A stretch of DNA of 64,000 bases, from assembly GCF_000420645.1 (NCBI RefSeq), contig NZ_ATVI01000006.1:620001-684000 (forward strand), in the 5' to 3' direction. The position numbers were made by a program, and so were the translations under genes. Origin of the DNA: Nevskia ramosa DSM 11499 (GTDB lineage: Bacteria > Pseudomonadota > Gammaproteobacteria > Nevskiales > Nevskiaceae). The notes beneath the pieces are model-generated. The model was not told the DNA's origin. It searched no databases and saw only the letters and a program-made list of their open reading frames with translations. The first letter of the stretch is position 1. The number at the start of each line of letters is the position of its first letter. This document shows positions 32,664 to 42,114 of the stretch, one piece after another.

Positions 32664-34141
32664 TGCGGTTCTCCATGGGCGGCCACTTCCTGCGTGGCCT
32701 GATAGCCGCCGCCGAGTGCCGCCATCAATGCGGCATGGCTTTCCAGCTGGCGGGCGATCAGCTGCGTGCGGTTGCGCTGCTGCTGCAGCAACACACTCTG
32801 GGTGTTGAGCACGTTGAGGTAGTCGGTGAGGCCGGCATGGAAGCCCTGCTCGGCCTGCTGCTCGGCGAGCCGGGCGCTGTCGAGCGCCGTGTTGTTCAGC
32901 ACCAGCTGCTGCTGGATCGAACGCTGACGGCTGATCTCGTCGGCCACCTCGCGCAGCGCGCCGATCACCGCGCCGTTGTAGCGCTCCACGGCTTCGTCAT
33001 AGCGCGCGCTTTGCAGGCGCAGATTGCCGCGCAGGCGGCCACCGTCGAACAGCGGCAGGCTGATCGCCGGGCCGAAGCCGGCGGTGCCGATGTCTGCGAG
33101 GCTGCCGGTAACCAGGGTGCTCAGGTTCAGGCTGGCGACGCCGGCAAATGCGGCGAGGTTCACATCGGGATAGAAGCGGGTTTTCGCGACTTCGATGTCC
33201 CGGCTGCTCGCCTCCACTCGCCAGCGCTGGGCGACGATGTCCGGCCGGCGGCCGAGCAGATGCGCCGGCAAGGCCGCCGGCAGTTCGGCCGGATGATCGA
33301 GTGCCAGCCGCGGGCGGCTGATCGCGTCGCCAGCACCCGGCCCTTGTCCCGTCAGTGCCGCCAGCTGGTGACGGCCGATCGCCAGGTTTTCGTCGATCTG
33401 CTCGATCTGGGCTTCGCTGTCCGGCAACGGCGTTGCCGCTTGATTGACCTCCAGTTCGGTGCCCAGCCCGGCCTCGCGGCGACGGCGGGCGATGTCGAGC
33501 AACTGCTGCTGGCGGTCGAGATTGGCGACCAGCACGTCACGAAGCGAGTGCTGCATCGACAGCTGCACATAGGCCTGCACGACCGCCGTGGCCAGCGACA
33601 GGCGCACGGCCTGGGTCTGAGCTTCGCCGGCACGCACCGTGTCGATCGCACTGTCCAGCGCCTTCTCGTCCTTGCCCCAGAGATCCAGCGCATACGACGC
33701 GCGCAACAGCAGATCGGACTTCCAGTAGGTGTGCGCAAATTCCGGCGACGGGCTGAATTCCTGCTGGGTCTGGAAGGTGCGCTGGAAGCCCGCTTCGGCG
33801 TCGAGCCGCGGCAAGGTCGCGGCCTCGGCGCTCTGCGCGTAGCCCTCGGCCTGCGCCACCCGGGCACGGGCCAGGCGCAGATCCGGGTTGCCGGCCAACG
33901 CGGCGGCGACCAGCGCATCGAGCTGCGGATCACCGTAGGCCTGCCACCAACGTGCATCCGGCCAATCCGCGGGCGCAGACGAGACCAGCGTCTTGCCGGC
34001 ATCGAGCGCTGCGACGTCCTGCAAGGTTGATTGCGGCGCGATGCCGCCGAAGCTCGCGCAACCGGCCAGCGCCAGGACACTGGCGAGGACCAGCGGGCGG
34101 CCGCGACGTGCGGCCATAAGATTCAGATGCAGATAATTCAT
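32660..34141 (-). CDS. outer-membrane efflux lipoprotein (NodT family)
   Basis: 493 residues from ATG 34141. The lipobox LALAGC puts the acylated Cys at 28, although ATG 34117 would give a more compact signal peptide. The mature part has the two repeated TolC-like blocks: WWQAYGDPQLDALVAAALAGNPDLRLARARVAQAEG in the first half and ISLPLFDGGRLRGNLRLQSARYDEAVERY with a long coiled coil in the second. It forms the outer-membrane exit duct for the HlyD/FUSC pump encoded downstream. The upstream DNA is strikingly AT-rich (34134-34160). Confidence 0.9.
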   Translation of the reverse strand: MNYLHLNLMAARRGRPLVLASVLALAGCASFGGIAPQSTLQDVAALDAGKTLVSSAPADWPDARWWQAYGDPQLDALVAAALAGNPDLRLARARVAQAEGYAQSAEAATLPRLDAEAGFQRTFQTQQEFSPSPEFAHTYWKSDLLLRASYALDLWGKDEKALDSAIDTVRAGEAQTQAVRLSLATAVVQAYVQLSMQHSLRDVLVANLDRQQQLLDIARRRREAGLGTELEVNQAATPLPDSEAQIEQIDENLAIGRHQLAALTGQGPGAGDAISRPRLALDHPAELPAALPAHLLGRRPDIVAQRWRVEASSRDIEVAKTRFYPDVNLAAFAGVASLNLSTLVTGSLADIGTAGFGPAISLPLFDGGRLRGNLRLQSARYDEAVERYNGAVIGALREVADEISRQRSIQQQLVLNNTALDSARLAEQQAEQGFHAGLTDYLNVLNTQSVLLQQQRNRTQLIARQLESHAALMAALGGGYQATQEVAAHGEPQ

Positions 34142-34299
34142 AAATGAAATATATAACGATGCCCTGCGAAGGTCAAAGCCTCCGGCCGGGACAGACGACG
34201 AACGGCAGATCGCGAGTCATGCCCGAAGCCGACGACGTGCCTGCGTCGATGCGGGCTATGGAAATGGCTAGCATGGAAGCCTGCAACCCAGGGCCGGTC

Positions 34300-35214
34300 A
34301 TGCAACCTCGCATCGACGAAGAGATCACCTTTCGCAAGCTCGAAACGCTGATCGCGTTCATGGAAACCGGCAATCTCGCGCGTGCCGCCGAACGTCTCGA
34401 CGTCAGCACCGTCAGCGTCCATCGGGCCCTGCATTCTCTGGAGACCGGGATGCGCTGCGCGCTGTTCCGGCACGAGGGCCGCAACCTGCTTCCCACCGAA
34501 GCGGCGCAGGCCCTGGCCGACGCCGCCCGCGAAGTGCTGCAGACGATGGCGGAAGGCGTGCGCGCCGCCCGCGCGGTGGCCGGCTATGCGGCAGACCGCA
34601 TCCGCATCGGCTCGCTCTACTCGCTGACCATTCGCGCCGTGCCGACCGTGCTGATCCGCATGAAGGCGCGCAAGCCTGCACTCGAGATCGAACTGGTGCT
34701 CGGCTCCAATGCCGAGCTGCTGCAGAAGCTGCGCGAGGGTTCGATCGATGCGACCCTGATGGTGCTGCCCGAGGGCGCGGCCGATATCGTCTCGCAGCCG
34801 CTGTTCGATGACGACATGCACTTCGCAGTGCCAGTGGGATCGCGCCATGCACGCCACGAGCGCATCGATCTGAGCGACTGCACCGACGAGAAGTTCGTCA
34901 GCCTGAAAGACGGCTTTGCCACCCAGAACGACTTTCTGGAGGCATTTCGTCTCGCCGGCTTCACACCGAATGTGGTGATGCAGACCGGCGACATCTTCTC
35001 GCTGATGAATCTGGTCAGCGGCGGCATCGGTTGCACGCTGCTGCCAGGGCGCGTGCGCGGCATGTTGCCTCAGAAGGTACAGCTGATTCCGGTACAGCCG
35101 AAGTACCTGATGCGCCACACGCTGGGGCTCAGTTTCCTCGGCACGCGGGAGCGCGATCCCAATCTGCTCGCGCTGCTGGCGGTCTGCCGCATGGCCAAGG
35201 CCGAGCTGTCCTGA
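34300..35214 (+). CDS. mdcR: LysR-type regulator of malonate utilisation
   Basis: From ATG 34300, 304 residues. The HTH is FRKLETLIAFMETGNLARAAERLDVSTVSVHRALHSLETG (about 10-48), followed by RCALFRHEGRNLLPTEAAQAL and the effector domain (AADRIRIGSLYSLTIRAVPTVL, LVLGSNAELLQKLREGSIDATLM). These blocks match MdcR, the activator of malonate decarboxylase operons, and the mdc operon lies 1.5 kb downstream. In-frame ATGs further upstream (34219, 34255, 34273) are possible but add sequence outside the family. Confidence 0.88.
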   Translation: MQPRIDEEITFRKLETLIAFMETGNLARAAERLDVSTVSVHRALHSLETGMRCALFRHEGRNLLPTEAAQALADAAREVLQTMAEGVRAARAVAGYAADRIRIGSLYSLTIRAVPTVLIRMKARKPALEIELVLGSNAELLQKLREGSIDATLMVLPEGAADIVSQPLFDDDMHFAVPVGSRHARHERIDLSDCTDEKFVSLKDGFATQNDFLEAFRLAGFTPNVVMQTGDIFSLMNLVSGGIGCTLLPGRVRGMLPQKVQLIPVQPKYLMRHTLGLSFLGTRERDPNLLALLAVCRMAKAELS

Positions 35215-35459
35215 GCCTCGCTGCGGTCCGCCCGAAGCGCTGATGCCGGGTCGATGGAACCCGCCGAACCGTTCCGCTGAGGCTAACGTTCCGCGGCCGA
35301 GCGTCATCGATTGCGCGAACCCTTACCAGTAGCGTTTTCCGCCAGGAACCACGCGTCCTGCATGGCCGGGATCACCGGAAAAGCAATGCCGTATTCATCT
35401 TGGATCGGCCATCGGTCGTGGGTTCCACTTCCCCCAATCGCGCTTCAAGGACAAGCCCC

Positions 35460-36647
35460 ATGACCCACGTCGAAATCTTCCGTAACATCCGGTACGCCCA
35501 GGCAGACCGGTTCGAATCCCCTGAATTGCTGCCCTGGGATGGCGTTCGCCATCGCGAGCGAGGCCCGGTCTGCCCGCAGGCACCGTCTCGTCTCGAATCG
35601 GTGCAGGGCCCGCTCGCACCGCTGGAGCAGGACGAGCATTGCCAGGTGCTGTCGGTGTTCACGCCGGCCACCACGGGCAAGCGGCCGGTGATGGTCTTCA
35701 TTCATGGCGGCGGCTTCGTCACCGGCGGCGGCGAGCTGCCCTGGCATGACGGCGACCAGCTGGCCGCCGAGCAGGACATCGTGGTCGTCTCGGTGACCTA
35801 CCGGCTCGGCGTCTTCGGCTATTACCAGTTCCCGAAAAGCAGCGGACCGAGCCTGGCGATGGCCGACCAGGTCGCCGCGCTGCGATGGATCAAGGCGCAT
35901 ATCGCCGAGTTCGGCGGCGACGCCGACCGGGTGACGGTCTTCGGCCAGTCCGCGGGCGGCTTCTCGATCGTCGCGATGCTGGCCTGGGGCCATGGCGGGA
36001 CGTTGTTCCAGCGCGCCATCGTGCACAGCGGCGCCAACGGCATGGCCCGGACGCGCGGCGAAGGGGAGCGGATCTCGCAGCTGTTCCTCGACGAACTCGG
36101 GCAGGACCCGAGGACCGCAAGCGTCGACGCGATCCTCGCGGCCCAGAGCCGACTGGCGGCGACGCTGAACCAGCTGGCCGTCTGGGCACCGATCTCGCCG
36201 GACACGCCGATCGGTTCGGCCGTCGATCTCTTAGCCGGCTGGTGCAAGGACGACGCCCTGCCGTTCGTGTTGCTGCAGCAGCATGTCGCTGCGGTGCCGG
36301 GCACGGAATCGCGGTTTGCGGACGCCACGCGCGAAATGAACGTGCTGTTCGAAGGCGGCTCGCGCAGCCTGGTCCAGAACATCCTTGCCCAAGGCAAGCG
36401 CGCCTCGCTGTTCCGTTTCGATTGGCAGTCGGGCAGCAGCGGACTCGGCGCCTGTCACTGCATCGACCTGCCGTTCCTGCTCGGCAGCGCCGAGGCCTGG
36501 CGTTCGGCACCGACACTGGCCGGCGCCGCCTGGGCCGAGATCGACGCGATTGGCAAGCGCATGCGCCGCGTCTGGGCGGATTTCGCGCGCGGCGAGAGTG
36601 GCGAATGGCCCATCGACGGCGTGCGCCTGCTGCCGCAAGCGCTTTGA
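35460..36647 (+). CDS. type-B carboxylesterase-like hydrolase
   Basis: 395 residues, shorter than typical type-B esterases (~500). The oxyanion hole is FIHGGGF (80-86), the nucleophile Ser164 is in VFGQSAGGFS, and the catalytic His is likely in GACHCIDLPFLLGS, which corresponds to the FHGxELP-type segment of the family. No signal peptide is seen. It lies between mdcR and the convergent mdc operon. Hydrolysis of malonate esters feeding the decarboxylase is an attractive guess but is not shown by the sequence. CAAGGACA before the ATG serves as ribosome site. Confidence 0.82.
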   Translation: MTHVEIFRNIRYAQADRFESPELLPWDGVRHRERGPVCPQAPSRLESVQGPLAPLEQDEHCQVLSVFTPATTGKRPVMVFIHGGGFVTGGGELPWHDGDQLAAEQDIVVVSVTYRLGVFGYYQFPKSSGPSLAMADQVAALRWIKAHIAEFGGDADRVTVFGQSAGGFSIVAMLAWGHGGTLFQRAIVHSGANGMARTRGEGERISQLFLDELGQDPRTASVDAILAAQSRLAATLNQLAVWAPISPDTPIGSAVDLLAGWCKDDALPFVLLQQHVAAVPGTESRFADATREMNVLFEGGSRSLVQNILAQGKRASLFRFDWQSGSSGLGACHCIDLPFLLGSAEAWRSAPTLAGAAWAEIDAIGKRMRRVWADFARGESGEWPIDGVRLLPQAL

Positions 36648-36665
36648 TTGACTCAACCGGGAGCG

Positions 36666-36703
36666 AGCCGAGCCCCAGAGTTGTCTGACGCTGGGGCTCG
36701 GCT
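36666..36703. terminator. hairpin between esterase gene and mdcH
   Basis: AGCCGAGCCCCAG (36666-36678) and CTGGGGCTCGGCT (36691-36703) form a perfect 13-bp stem with a 12-nt loop, directly before the mdcH stop codon at 36706-36708. It is a probable bidirectional terminator although T-runs are weak. Confidence 0.7.
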
Positions 36704-36705
36704 GT

Positions 36706-37653
36706 TCATGCGAGGGACTGGGCACGCAACAGCCAGTCGCGCGCGCCCTGCAGGGTTCTGAAATCATCGAGGCTGCGGGCATCGACACCCGGATAGGCGC
36801 CGGCCACCATCTGGCTGAGCGCGCGTCCTGGTCCGAGTTCGAAGAACGCGGTGGCACCGGCTTCGATGCAGGCTTCGAGGCAGGCGGCCCACTGCACGGG
36901 CTGGGAAATCTGCAGGGCCAGCTTCTCTGCGCCTGGGGCGGCGTTCAGCACCACCTCGCCGTCGATGCCGCTGAACAGGCGCGCGCCGGGGCGCGGTGCG
37001 CGGGCGATGCGGGCACCGGCCAGGGTGCGTCGGAACGAGGCCGTGGCGTCTGCCATCAGCCGCGTGTGCGAAGCCACCTGCACATCGACCGGCACGACCC
37101 GCGCCGCCCCTTGCGCCAGCGCCTGCACGGCGATCTCCGCGAGCGCCTGGCGCATGCCGCCCAGCACCCAGGCGTCGCCGGGGCTGACGATGGCGACGGC
37201 GGCTTCGCGGTTCGCGCACAGGCGATCGATGCCCGTCCGATCCAGTCCGCGCACGAACAGCAGGCCCTGCTCGCCCGACCTGCTTTGCCTTGCGGCATCC
37301 ATCGCGTCGGCGCGTGCCGCGACCAGGGCCAGCGTATCGCTCGCGGTGATCAGGCCGGCGATCTGCCAGGCCGCCATCTCGCCGACGCTGTAGCCGGCGA
37401 TGCAGCAGCGAGGCGGCAGCACGTCCGCCAGCGCGGTCGCAGCGGCCAGGGCCTGCAAAGTGCACAGCAGCTGCGCCGTGTGGTTCGCATGCAGCGCCTC
37501 GTGGCCGGCCTCGCGCACCCAGGTCCGCGGATCATGGCCGAGCAGCTCGGCGGCACGGTTGAACAGCGGTTGCGATGCGGCGGCGTCGCCGGTCAAGGCG
37601 AACATCCCGGCATGCTGGCCGCCCTGTCCGGGACACAGGATGGCGAGCGTCAC
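36706..37653 (-). CDS. mdcH: malonate decarboxylase subunit epsilon (malonyl-CoA:ACP transacylase)
   Basis: 315 residues of the FabD fold. CPGQGGQHAGMF is at the start and the nucleophile Ser89 in CCIAGYSVGEMAAWQ. The conserved His is in VASHTRLM and the C-terminal Asn/His region is near ELGPGRALSQMV. It transfers malonyl to the prosthetic-group carrier protein MdcC to start the cycle. GTG 37653 overlaps the mdcF stop (GTGA). It is the last gene of the operon. Confidence 0.92.
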   Translation of the reverse strand: MTLAILCPGQGGQHAGMFALTGDAAASQPLFNRAAELLGHDPRTWVREAGHEALHANHTAQLLCTLQALAAATALADVLPPRCCIAGYSVGEMAAWQIAGLITASDTLALVAARADAMDAARQSRSGEQGLLFVRGLDRTGIDRLCANREAAVAIVSPGDAWVLGGMRQALAEIAVQALAQGAARVVPVDVQVASHTRLMADATASFRRTLAGARIARAPRPGARLFSGIDGEVVLNAAPGAEKLALQISQPVQWAACLEACIEAGATAFFELGPGRALSQMVAGAYPGVDARSLDDFRTLQGARDWLLRAQSLA

Positions 37654-38618
37654 GGCGGGCTGCCGGGCCCGTAAAGCCAGGCGATGGTCAGGGCCACGGT
37701 GACCATCGCGGCGAGCGTGCTGGCGATCACCGTCGAGCCGGATTCCTCGGAGTTCAGGCCGGCGTTGGCGCCGAACAGCACGCCGAAGAAGCCTGAGGGC
37801 AGCGCCGCCATCAGCACCGCGATGCAGGTGATGTCCGACGGCGCATTGATGGCCCTGGCGATGCCCAGCGCCAGCAGGGGCTGGATGACGGTGACCGTCA
37901 CGGTCGCCAGCGCGGTGTTCCAGGTCAAGCGAAACCGCTGCGCCGACAGGATCAGCCCGGTGACGAACAGCGCCAGGCCGCCCGCGGCTTGGCCGATCTG
38001 CCCGAGCGACGCGGCAGCGATGATCGGCAGTTTCCATTCGAGCATCGCGATCACCATGCCCGCGACCGGTGCGAGCACGATCGGCTTGATCAGCGCATGT
38101 CCCATCGCCCGCGCAAAGCGCGCGGCCTTGCCGCCGGTCTTTGCAGCGCCGCCGGCTTGCGGTGCGGACAGCTCCAGCAGCGCCAGGGTCACCGGCGACG
38201 GCAGCAGCGAGCCGGCCGCGATAGCGACCGCCACCGGCACCGTATGCGTCGGCCCCAGCAGTGCGACGACGACGGGCAGGCCGGCCGCCGCATAGTTCGG
38301 CAGCGCCACGGTGAGCGACTGCAACGCCGCCTCGCTGGCGCTCCGCCGCAGCAGGCGATGCTGCAGCAGGTACCACAGCGGATAGACCAGCATCATCGCG
38401 CCGCCGAGGATGACCAGCAGCGGCCATTGCGCCAGCAGGCTGTTGCGCGGCGTGGCGGCGGTGGCGGCAAACAGGGAGGCAGGCAATGCATACGTCATGA
38501 CCACGGTGTTGAGTTCGCCGACGTGCGTGTTGTTGATCACGCCGCGCTTGCCAGCGGTGTAGCCGAGCAGCAGCACGAAGTAGATCGGCACCAGCGCCAG
38601 CAGGATGATCGCGATCAT
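37650..38618 (-). CDS. mdcF: AEC-family malonate transporter
   Basis: A 322-residue auxin-efflux-carrier-type membrane protein with about ten TM helices in two halves: IIAIILLALVPIYFVLLLGYTAGKRG at the N-terminus, PNYAAAGLPVVVALLGP in the first half and ALPSGFFGVLFGANAGLNSEESGSTVIASTLAA near the end. Malonate operons use either MdcLM or MdcF for uptake. This is the MdcF type. It sits between mdcB and mdcH with 4-bp overlaps at both ends. Confidence 0.9.
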   Translation of the reverse strand: MIAIILLALVPIYFVLLLGYTAGKRGVINNTHVGELNTVVMTYALPASLFAATAATPRNSLLAQWPLLVILGGAMMLVYPLWYLLQHRLLRRSASEAALQSLTVALPNYAAAGLPVVVALLGPTHTVPVAVAIAAGSLLPSPVTLALLELSAPQAGGAAKTGGKAARFARAMGHALIKPIVLAPVAGMVIAMLEWKLPIIAAASLGQIGQAAGGLALFVTGLILSAQRFRLTWNTALATVTVTVIQPLLALGIARAINAPSDITCIAVLMAALPSGFFGVLFGANAGLNSEESGSTVIASTLAAMVTVALTIAWLYGPGSPP

Positions 38619-39493
38619 CGTGCCGGCTCCGGTTCGAGCGCCATCGCGAAATGACTCATCGCCAGCAGATCCGCCGCGCCGCCCGGACTGAGCCGGCGTG
38701 CCACGAAGTCGCGGTGCACCTGTTCGGCGGCCTGTTGCCAGTCTGCTTGCCCGACGCCGCCGGCATCGAGAAACGTCTGCGCGCGCTGTTGCGCGAAGCG
38801 CAGGCCGTCAGCACCGCCGCGGTGCAGCAGGTTGGTGTCCGCCAGCGTGGCGATCAAGGCAAAGCAGCAGTGCACCCGGGCGGCCTGCGCATCGTTCGGT
38901 GCCAGGCGCAGGCCCTCGCGCAAGGCTGGCAGACCGATCTCGTAGACACTGGGAAAGCCCTCGGCTGCTTCCTGCCTTGCGCCGCCCGCACCGTAGCGCC
39001 GCTTCACGACTTCGCCGTGGCTGTCGCTGGCCCGCGGGCCGGCCAGAATGTCCGTCCCCCAGCGGCGCGATACCGTATCGCCCAGCGAAGCCTGGCCGTC
39101 ACCGCGGGCGCGCAGACCAGCCGCCGCACACAGCAGGCCAAGCCCGAAAATGGCGCCGCGATGGGTATTGACGCCGCCGGTCGCAGCCAGCATCGCCGAC
39201 TCGGCGCGCAGGCCGATCTTGCGCAGCGCGCTCATGTCGCGGTTCTGCAGACCGGCCTCGGCGAGTTCGGCAAAGAACGGCCGGAGCGCCGCCGCGCTGC
39301 GATGGAACGTTCCGGCATCCATGTCCGTGTGGCTGCCGGTGTCGACCTGACTGACCAGGCCCGGCTTCGGCCAGGTGCGCACCTCCAGTAGAAGGCTGCG
39401 CTCGGCCAGTGCGCCGATCTGGTCCGCGTAGCTGGGCGCGGTCTCAGCGCTTGCCGGCGCCGGTCTTGGCAAGGCCGATGCGATGGCATTCAT
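38615..39493 (-). CDS. mdcB: triphosphoribosyl-dephospho-CoA synthase
   Basis: 292 residues of the CitG/MdcB family. It condenses ATP with dephospho-CoA to the precursor of the malonate decarboxylase prosthetic group. Landmarks are LLLEVRTWPKPGLVSQVDTGSHTDMD, RKIGLRAESAMLAATGGVNTHRGAIFGLGLL and LADTNLLHRGG. The ATG overlaps the mdcG stop and its own stop overlaps the mdcF start, both as ATGA. Confidence 0.93.
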   Translation of the reverse strand: MNAIASALPRPAPASAETAPSYADQIGALAERSLLLEVRTWPKPGLVSQVDTGSHTDMDAGTFHRSAAALRPFFAELAEAGLQNRDMSALRKIGLRAESAMLAATGGVNTHRGAIFGLGLLCAAAGLRARGDGQASLGDTVSRRWGTDILAGPRASDSHGEVVKRRYGAGGARQEAAEGFPSVYEIGLPALREGLRLAPNDAQAARVHCCFALIATLADTNLLHRGGADGLRFAQQRAQTFLDAGGVGQADWQQAAEQVHRDFVARRLSPGGAADLLAMSHFAMALEPEPAR

Positions 39494-40167
39494 GGGCAGG
39501 CCTCCAGAAAATCCTCGCGCGTGCACAGCAGCGGCTCGCGGGCGGTCTTGAGCATCACCTCGGCGCTGCGCGCCTGCAGTTCGCGCCAGTTCACGCCACT
39601 GCCGTCCGCGCGCAGCCATTCTCCGTCCACGCGCATCGGCGCGGCCGCGTCGATGGCAGCCAGGGCGGCGAGCAAGTCGTCGATCTGCGTCTTGCGCGGC
39701 AGCGTCCAGGTCAGATCGATATCCGAACTCGCGCCGATATAGGTCAGGCCTGTCAGCCATTGCCAGGCGAGACTGCCGAAGACGCGAGTCTCGACACCGA
39801 AGCGCTCGCCGATGGCGACCAGCTGCTGCAAGGTCGGCCGCCAGTCCTGTGGTGCTGCGGCGATGACTTCGGCCAATCGGGGCAGCGCCGCAACCGAGGC
39901 GATGTCATCCGCCTGTATCTGCAAGGCGATGCGCCGCTTGCCGGCGCTGGGCGGCAGGGGCAGTCCGACTGGCAGCGATGTCGGTACCTCGCCCGGCAGG
40001 CGCCGTCGCACGATCAGCGGCCAGCCGCGTTGCGCCCAGCTTTCGAGCAGCGGCTCGCCGGCCAGGTCATTGCGTGAGGCGATCAGCGCTGCCCAGGCGG
40101 CCGGCGCGAGCCGCAGCAGCCGGTGCCGCGGCCAGCGCCCTTCAGCGGGAAGCGTGAGCAAGTTCAT
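39490..40167 (-). CDS. mdcG: malonate decarboxylase holo-ACP synthase
   Basis: A 225-residue nucleotidyltransferase that attaches the phosphoribosyl-dephospho-CoA group to a serine of MdcC. The catalytic region RVFGSLAWQWLTGLTYIGASSDIDL holds the Gly-Ser and paired Asp motif of the superfamily. EVMLKTAREPLL is near the C-terminus. It overlaps mdcE by 26 bp at its start. The ATG at 40167 is the first in-frame Met within the family-like N-terminus (NLLTLPAEGRWPRHRLLRL). Confidence 0.9.
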   Translation of the reverse strand: MNLLTLPAEGRWPRHRLLRLAPAAWAALIASRNDLAGEPLLESWAQRGWPLIVRRRLPGEVPTSLPVGLPLPPSAGKRRIALQIQADDIASVAALPRLAEVIAAAPQDWRPTLQQLVAIGERFGVETRVFGSLAWQWLTGLTYIGASSDIDLTWTLPRKTQIDDLLAALAAIDAAAPMRVDGEWLRADGSGVNWRELQARSAEVMLKTAREPLLCTREDFLEACP

Positions 40168-40876
40168 GGACGCGCCTCGCGATTTCGGCGGCCTTCGGTC
40201 GACCGTTGCGCTGCTGGCCGAGCTGGTCGCGCAGGTCCTGGGCACCGCCGCCCGCTGCCAGGTCGCGCAGCACTGCGTCGAGCTGGCCGGCAAGCGAGCG
40301 CTGTGGATCGAGCAGCGCAGCGACCGCGCCGGTCTGCATCAGGTTGTCCAGCCCCGGCGCGAACACCGGGGTGGACTTGGCCTTTTCCTGCAGCAGTTCG
40401 ATTGGCAGCTTGGTGACCCGTGACATCGACGGCAGGTCCATCACCATCGGCTCCGCGCCAGGCAGCGCCAGCAGCGTTCGCGTCGACAGTGCGGTGGCGA
40501 TGAAAGCACCGGCAGCGGTGTGGCCGTAGAGCAGGCCGACGGTGGCGTGACCGCGTGCGTCGGCCAGGTTCAGGCACTTGGCGACATGCGCGAGGTACTC
40601 GCTGAGCCCGAGCATCTCGTCGCGCTTGCTCATGCGCTGGCTGTCGCTGTCGATCAGCACCAGGATCGGGGTCGTGCCGCCGGCCTTGACGGTATCGAGC
40701 ACCTTGCGCGCCAGCCAGGCGGCTTCGTCGATGCCGATGGCCTTGCGGCCATCGACGCCGATGACCGTGATCTGCGTGCCGTCGGCACGCGGGCCCTGGC
40801 CCGATAGCAGGCCGTCTTCGACCGCCACCTGGTGGCCCCGTGGAAACAGGGAAACAAGAATTTCAGCGAGCGTCAT
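40142..40876 (-). CDS. mdcE: malonate decarboxylase subunit gamma
   Basis: A 244-residue carboxyltransferase-like subunit. With MdcD it forms the decarboxylating enzyme that removes CO2 from malonyl-S-MdcC. Seen: DGRKAIGIDEAAWLARKVL, PILVLIDSDSQRMSKRDEMLGLSEYLAHVAKCL and GHTAAGAFIATALSTRTLLALPGAEPMVMDLPSMSRVT, all typical. Overlaps are 14 bp with mdcD and 26 bp with mdcG. Confidence 0.93.
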   Translation of the reverse strand: MTLAEILVSLFPRGHQVAVEDGLLSGQGPRADGTQITVIGVDGRKAIGIDEAAWLARKVLDTVKAGGTTPILVLIDSDSQRMSKRDEMLGLSEYLAHVAKCLNLADARGHATVGLLYGHTAAGAFIATALSTRTLLALPGAEPMVMDLPSMSRVTKLPIELLQEKAKSTPVFAPGLDNLMQTGAVAALLDPQRSLAGQLDAVLRDLAAGGGAQDLRDQLGQQRNGRPKAAEIARRVHELAHASR

Positions 40877-41789
40877 GGCGCGGCTCCTGCAGTTGATTGG
40901 CCAAGGCGACGAATGCCTCGAAGGACATGCCGGGGATGGTGGCGGGTTGTGGGGCGCCCAGCGCCTGCCAGACGTCCAGTGCGTCGCTGCAGGTGCCGAA
41001 GCGTTCGATGCGCTGTTCCAGGCGCGCCTGTTCGGCTTCGAGCGTGGTGAGGCTCAGCAGCGCGGCGCTGTTGACCAGCGCCTCCGCCGCCTCGCGAAAG
41101 CTGGTCATGCTGTCGTCGACGAAGCGCTCCGCGCCACCGATCAGGCGCCGCTGCTTGCCGCCCATGGTCCGCCACACCAGCGCGCGGTCCTTGGCGTCGA
41201 ACTCTTCGACGCCGCGGTTGGTCTCGATCACTTCCGGCCCGGACACGCTGATGCGGCCCTGCTCGGAAACCGCCAGCGCCGAGCAGCAGCCGGCGATCAA
41301 GCCGCCGCCGCCGTAGCAGCCGGCGCGCCCGCCGATCAGGCCGATCACCGGCACGCCGGCCAGGCGCGCATCGAGCAGCGCGCGGATGATTTCGGCGATC
41401 GCCAGTTCACCGGCGTTGGCCTCCTGCAGGCGCACGCCACCGGTGTCGAACAGGATCAGCACCGGCAGCTTGACCAGGTCGCGAGCGGCACGCAGCAGGC
41501 CGGTGAGCTTGGCGCCATGCACTTCGCCGAAGGCGCCGCCCATGAAGCGGCCTTCTTGCGCCGCGACCAGCACCGCTGCCCCGTTGAGCCGGCCGCGCCC
41601 GACGACCATGCCGTCGTCGAACTGCTGCGGCAGATCGAACAGCGGCAGGTGCGGGCTGGTTTCGCGCAACTCCGGACCGATGAATTCCTCGAAGCTGCCC
41701 GCATCGAGCAGGCCAGCCACTCTCTGGCGAGCGGAGGCTTCGTACCAGCTGGCCGCCAGGCCAGAGTCGTCATGCAGGAGGGCGTTCAT
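40863..41789 (-). CDS. mdcD: malonate decarboxylase subunit beta
   Basis: A 308-residue carboxyltransferase-fold subunit. It contains SWYEASARQRVAGLLDAGSFEEFIGP, VGRGRLNGAAVLVAAQEGRFMGGAFGEVHGAK, LFDTGGVRLQEANAGE and GCYGGGGLIAGCCSALAVSEQGRISVSGPEVIE. It is the partner of MdcE. ATG 41789 overlaps the mdcC stop (ATGA). Confidence 0.94.
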   Translation of the reverse strand: MNALLHDDSGLAASWYEASARQRVAGLLDAGSFEEFIGPELRETSPHLPLFDLPQQFDDGMVVGRGRLNGAAVLVAAQEGRFMGGAFGEVHGAKLTGLLRAARDLVKLPVLILFDTGGVRLQEANAGELAIAEIIRALLDARLAGVPVIGLIGGRAGCYGGGGLIAGCCSALAVSEQGRISVSGPEVIETNRGVEEFDAKDRALVWRTMGGKQRRLIGGAERFVDDSMTSFREAAEALVNSAALLSLTTLEAEQARLEQRIERFGTCSDALDVWQALGAPQPATIPGMSFEAFVALANQLQEPRHDAR

Positions 41790-42103
41790 GGCGCATCTCC
41801 TTCCATCGCGCGCACCGCCTGCGCGAGCCTCAGCGCAACCGTATCGGGGCGGGCACCGCCGTCGTTGACCGACAGCTTCAGGCCGCCGGGCGAACGGCGT
41901 TCGACGAAATCGGCAACCACGGCCTGCCAGACCTCGGCGAAGCCTTCGGCCGCGGTGCGGATATCGACTTCGCATTCGCCGTCGGGCAGCCGCCGCTCGA
42001 CCAGCACTTCCAGGTTGCCGGAGGCCACCACGCCGACGAGGGCGAGTGGCCTGGACCCCGCGGCGCGCTGGCGTGCCGGGTGTCTGAAGTTGAGTTGTTC
42101 CAT
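41786..42103 (-). CDS. mdcC: malonate decarboxylase subunit delta (acyl carrier protein)
   Basis: A 105-residue specialised carrier. The prosthetic-group serine is most likely Ser28 in LALVGVVASGNLEVLVE, as in known MdcC proteins. The rest (RAAGSRPLA, VNDGGARPDTVALRLAQAV) is also typical. It starts at ATG 42103, 11 bp after the mdcA stop. It carries acetyl/malonyl groups between MdcA, MdcH and MdcDE. Confidence 0.92.
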   Translation of the reverse strand: MEQLNFRHPARQRAAGSRPLALVGVVASGNLEVLVERRLPDGECEVDIRTAAEGFAEVWQAVVADFVERRSPGGLKLSVNDGGARPDTVALRLAQAVRAMEGDAP

Positions 42104-42114
42104 TGATTTAGTCC

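Noticed and set aside
35509-35519. GGTTCGAATCC, the T-arm motif of tRNA genes
   Set aside because: It lies in frame inside the carboxylesterase (DRFESPE), with no acceptor stem, anticodon arm or CCA around it.
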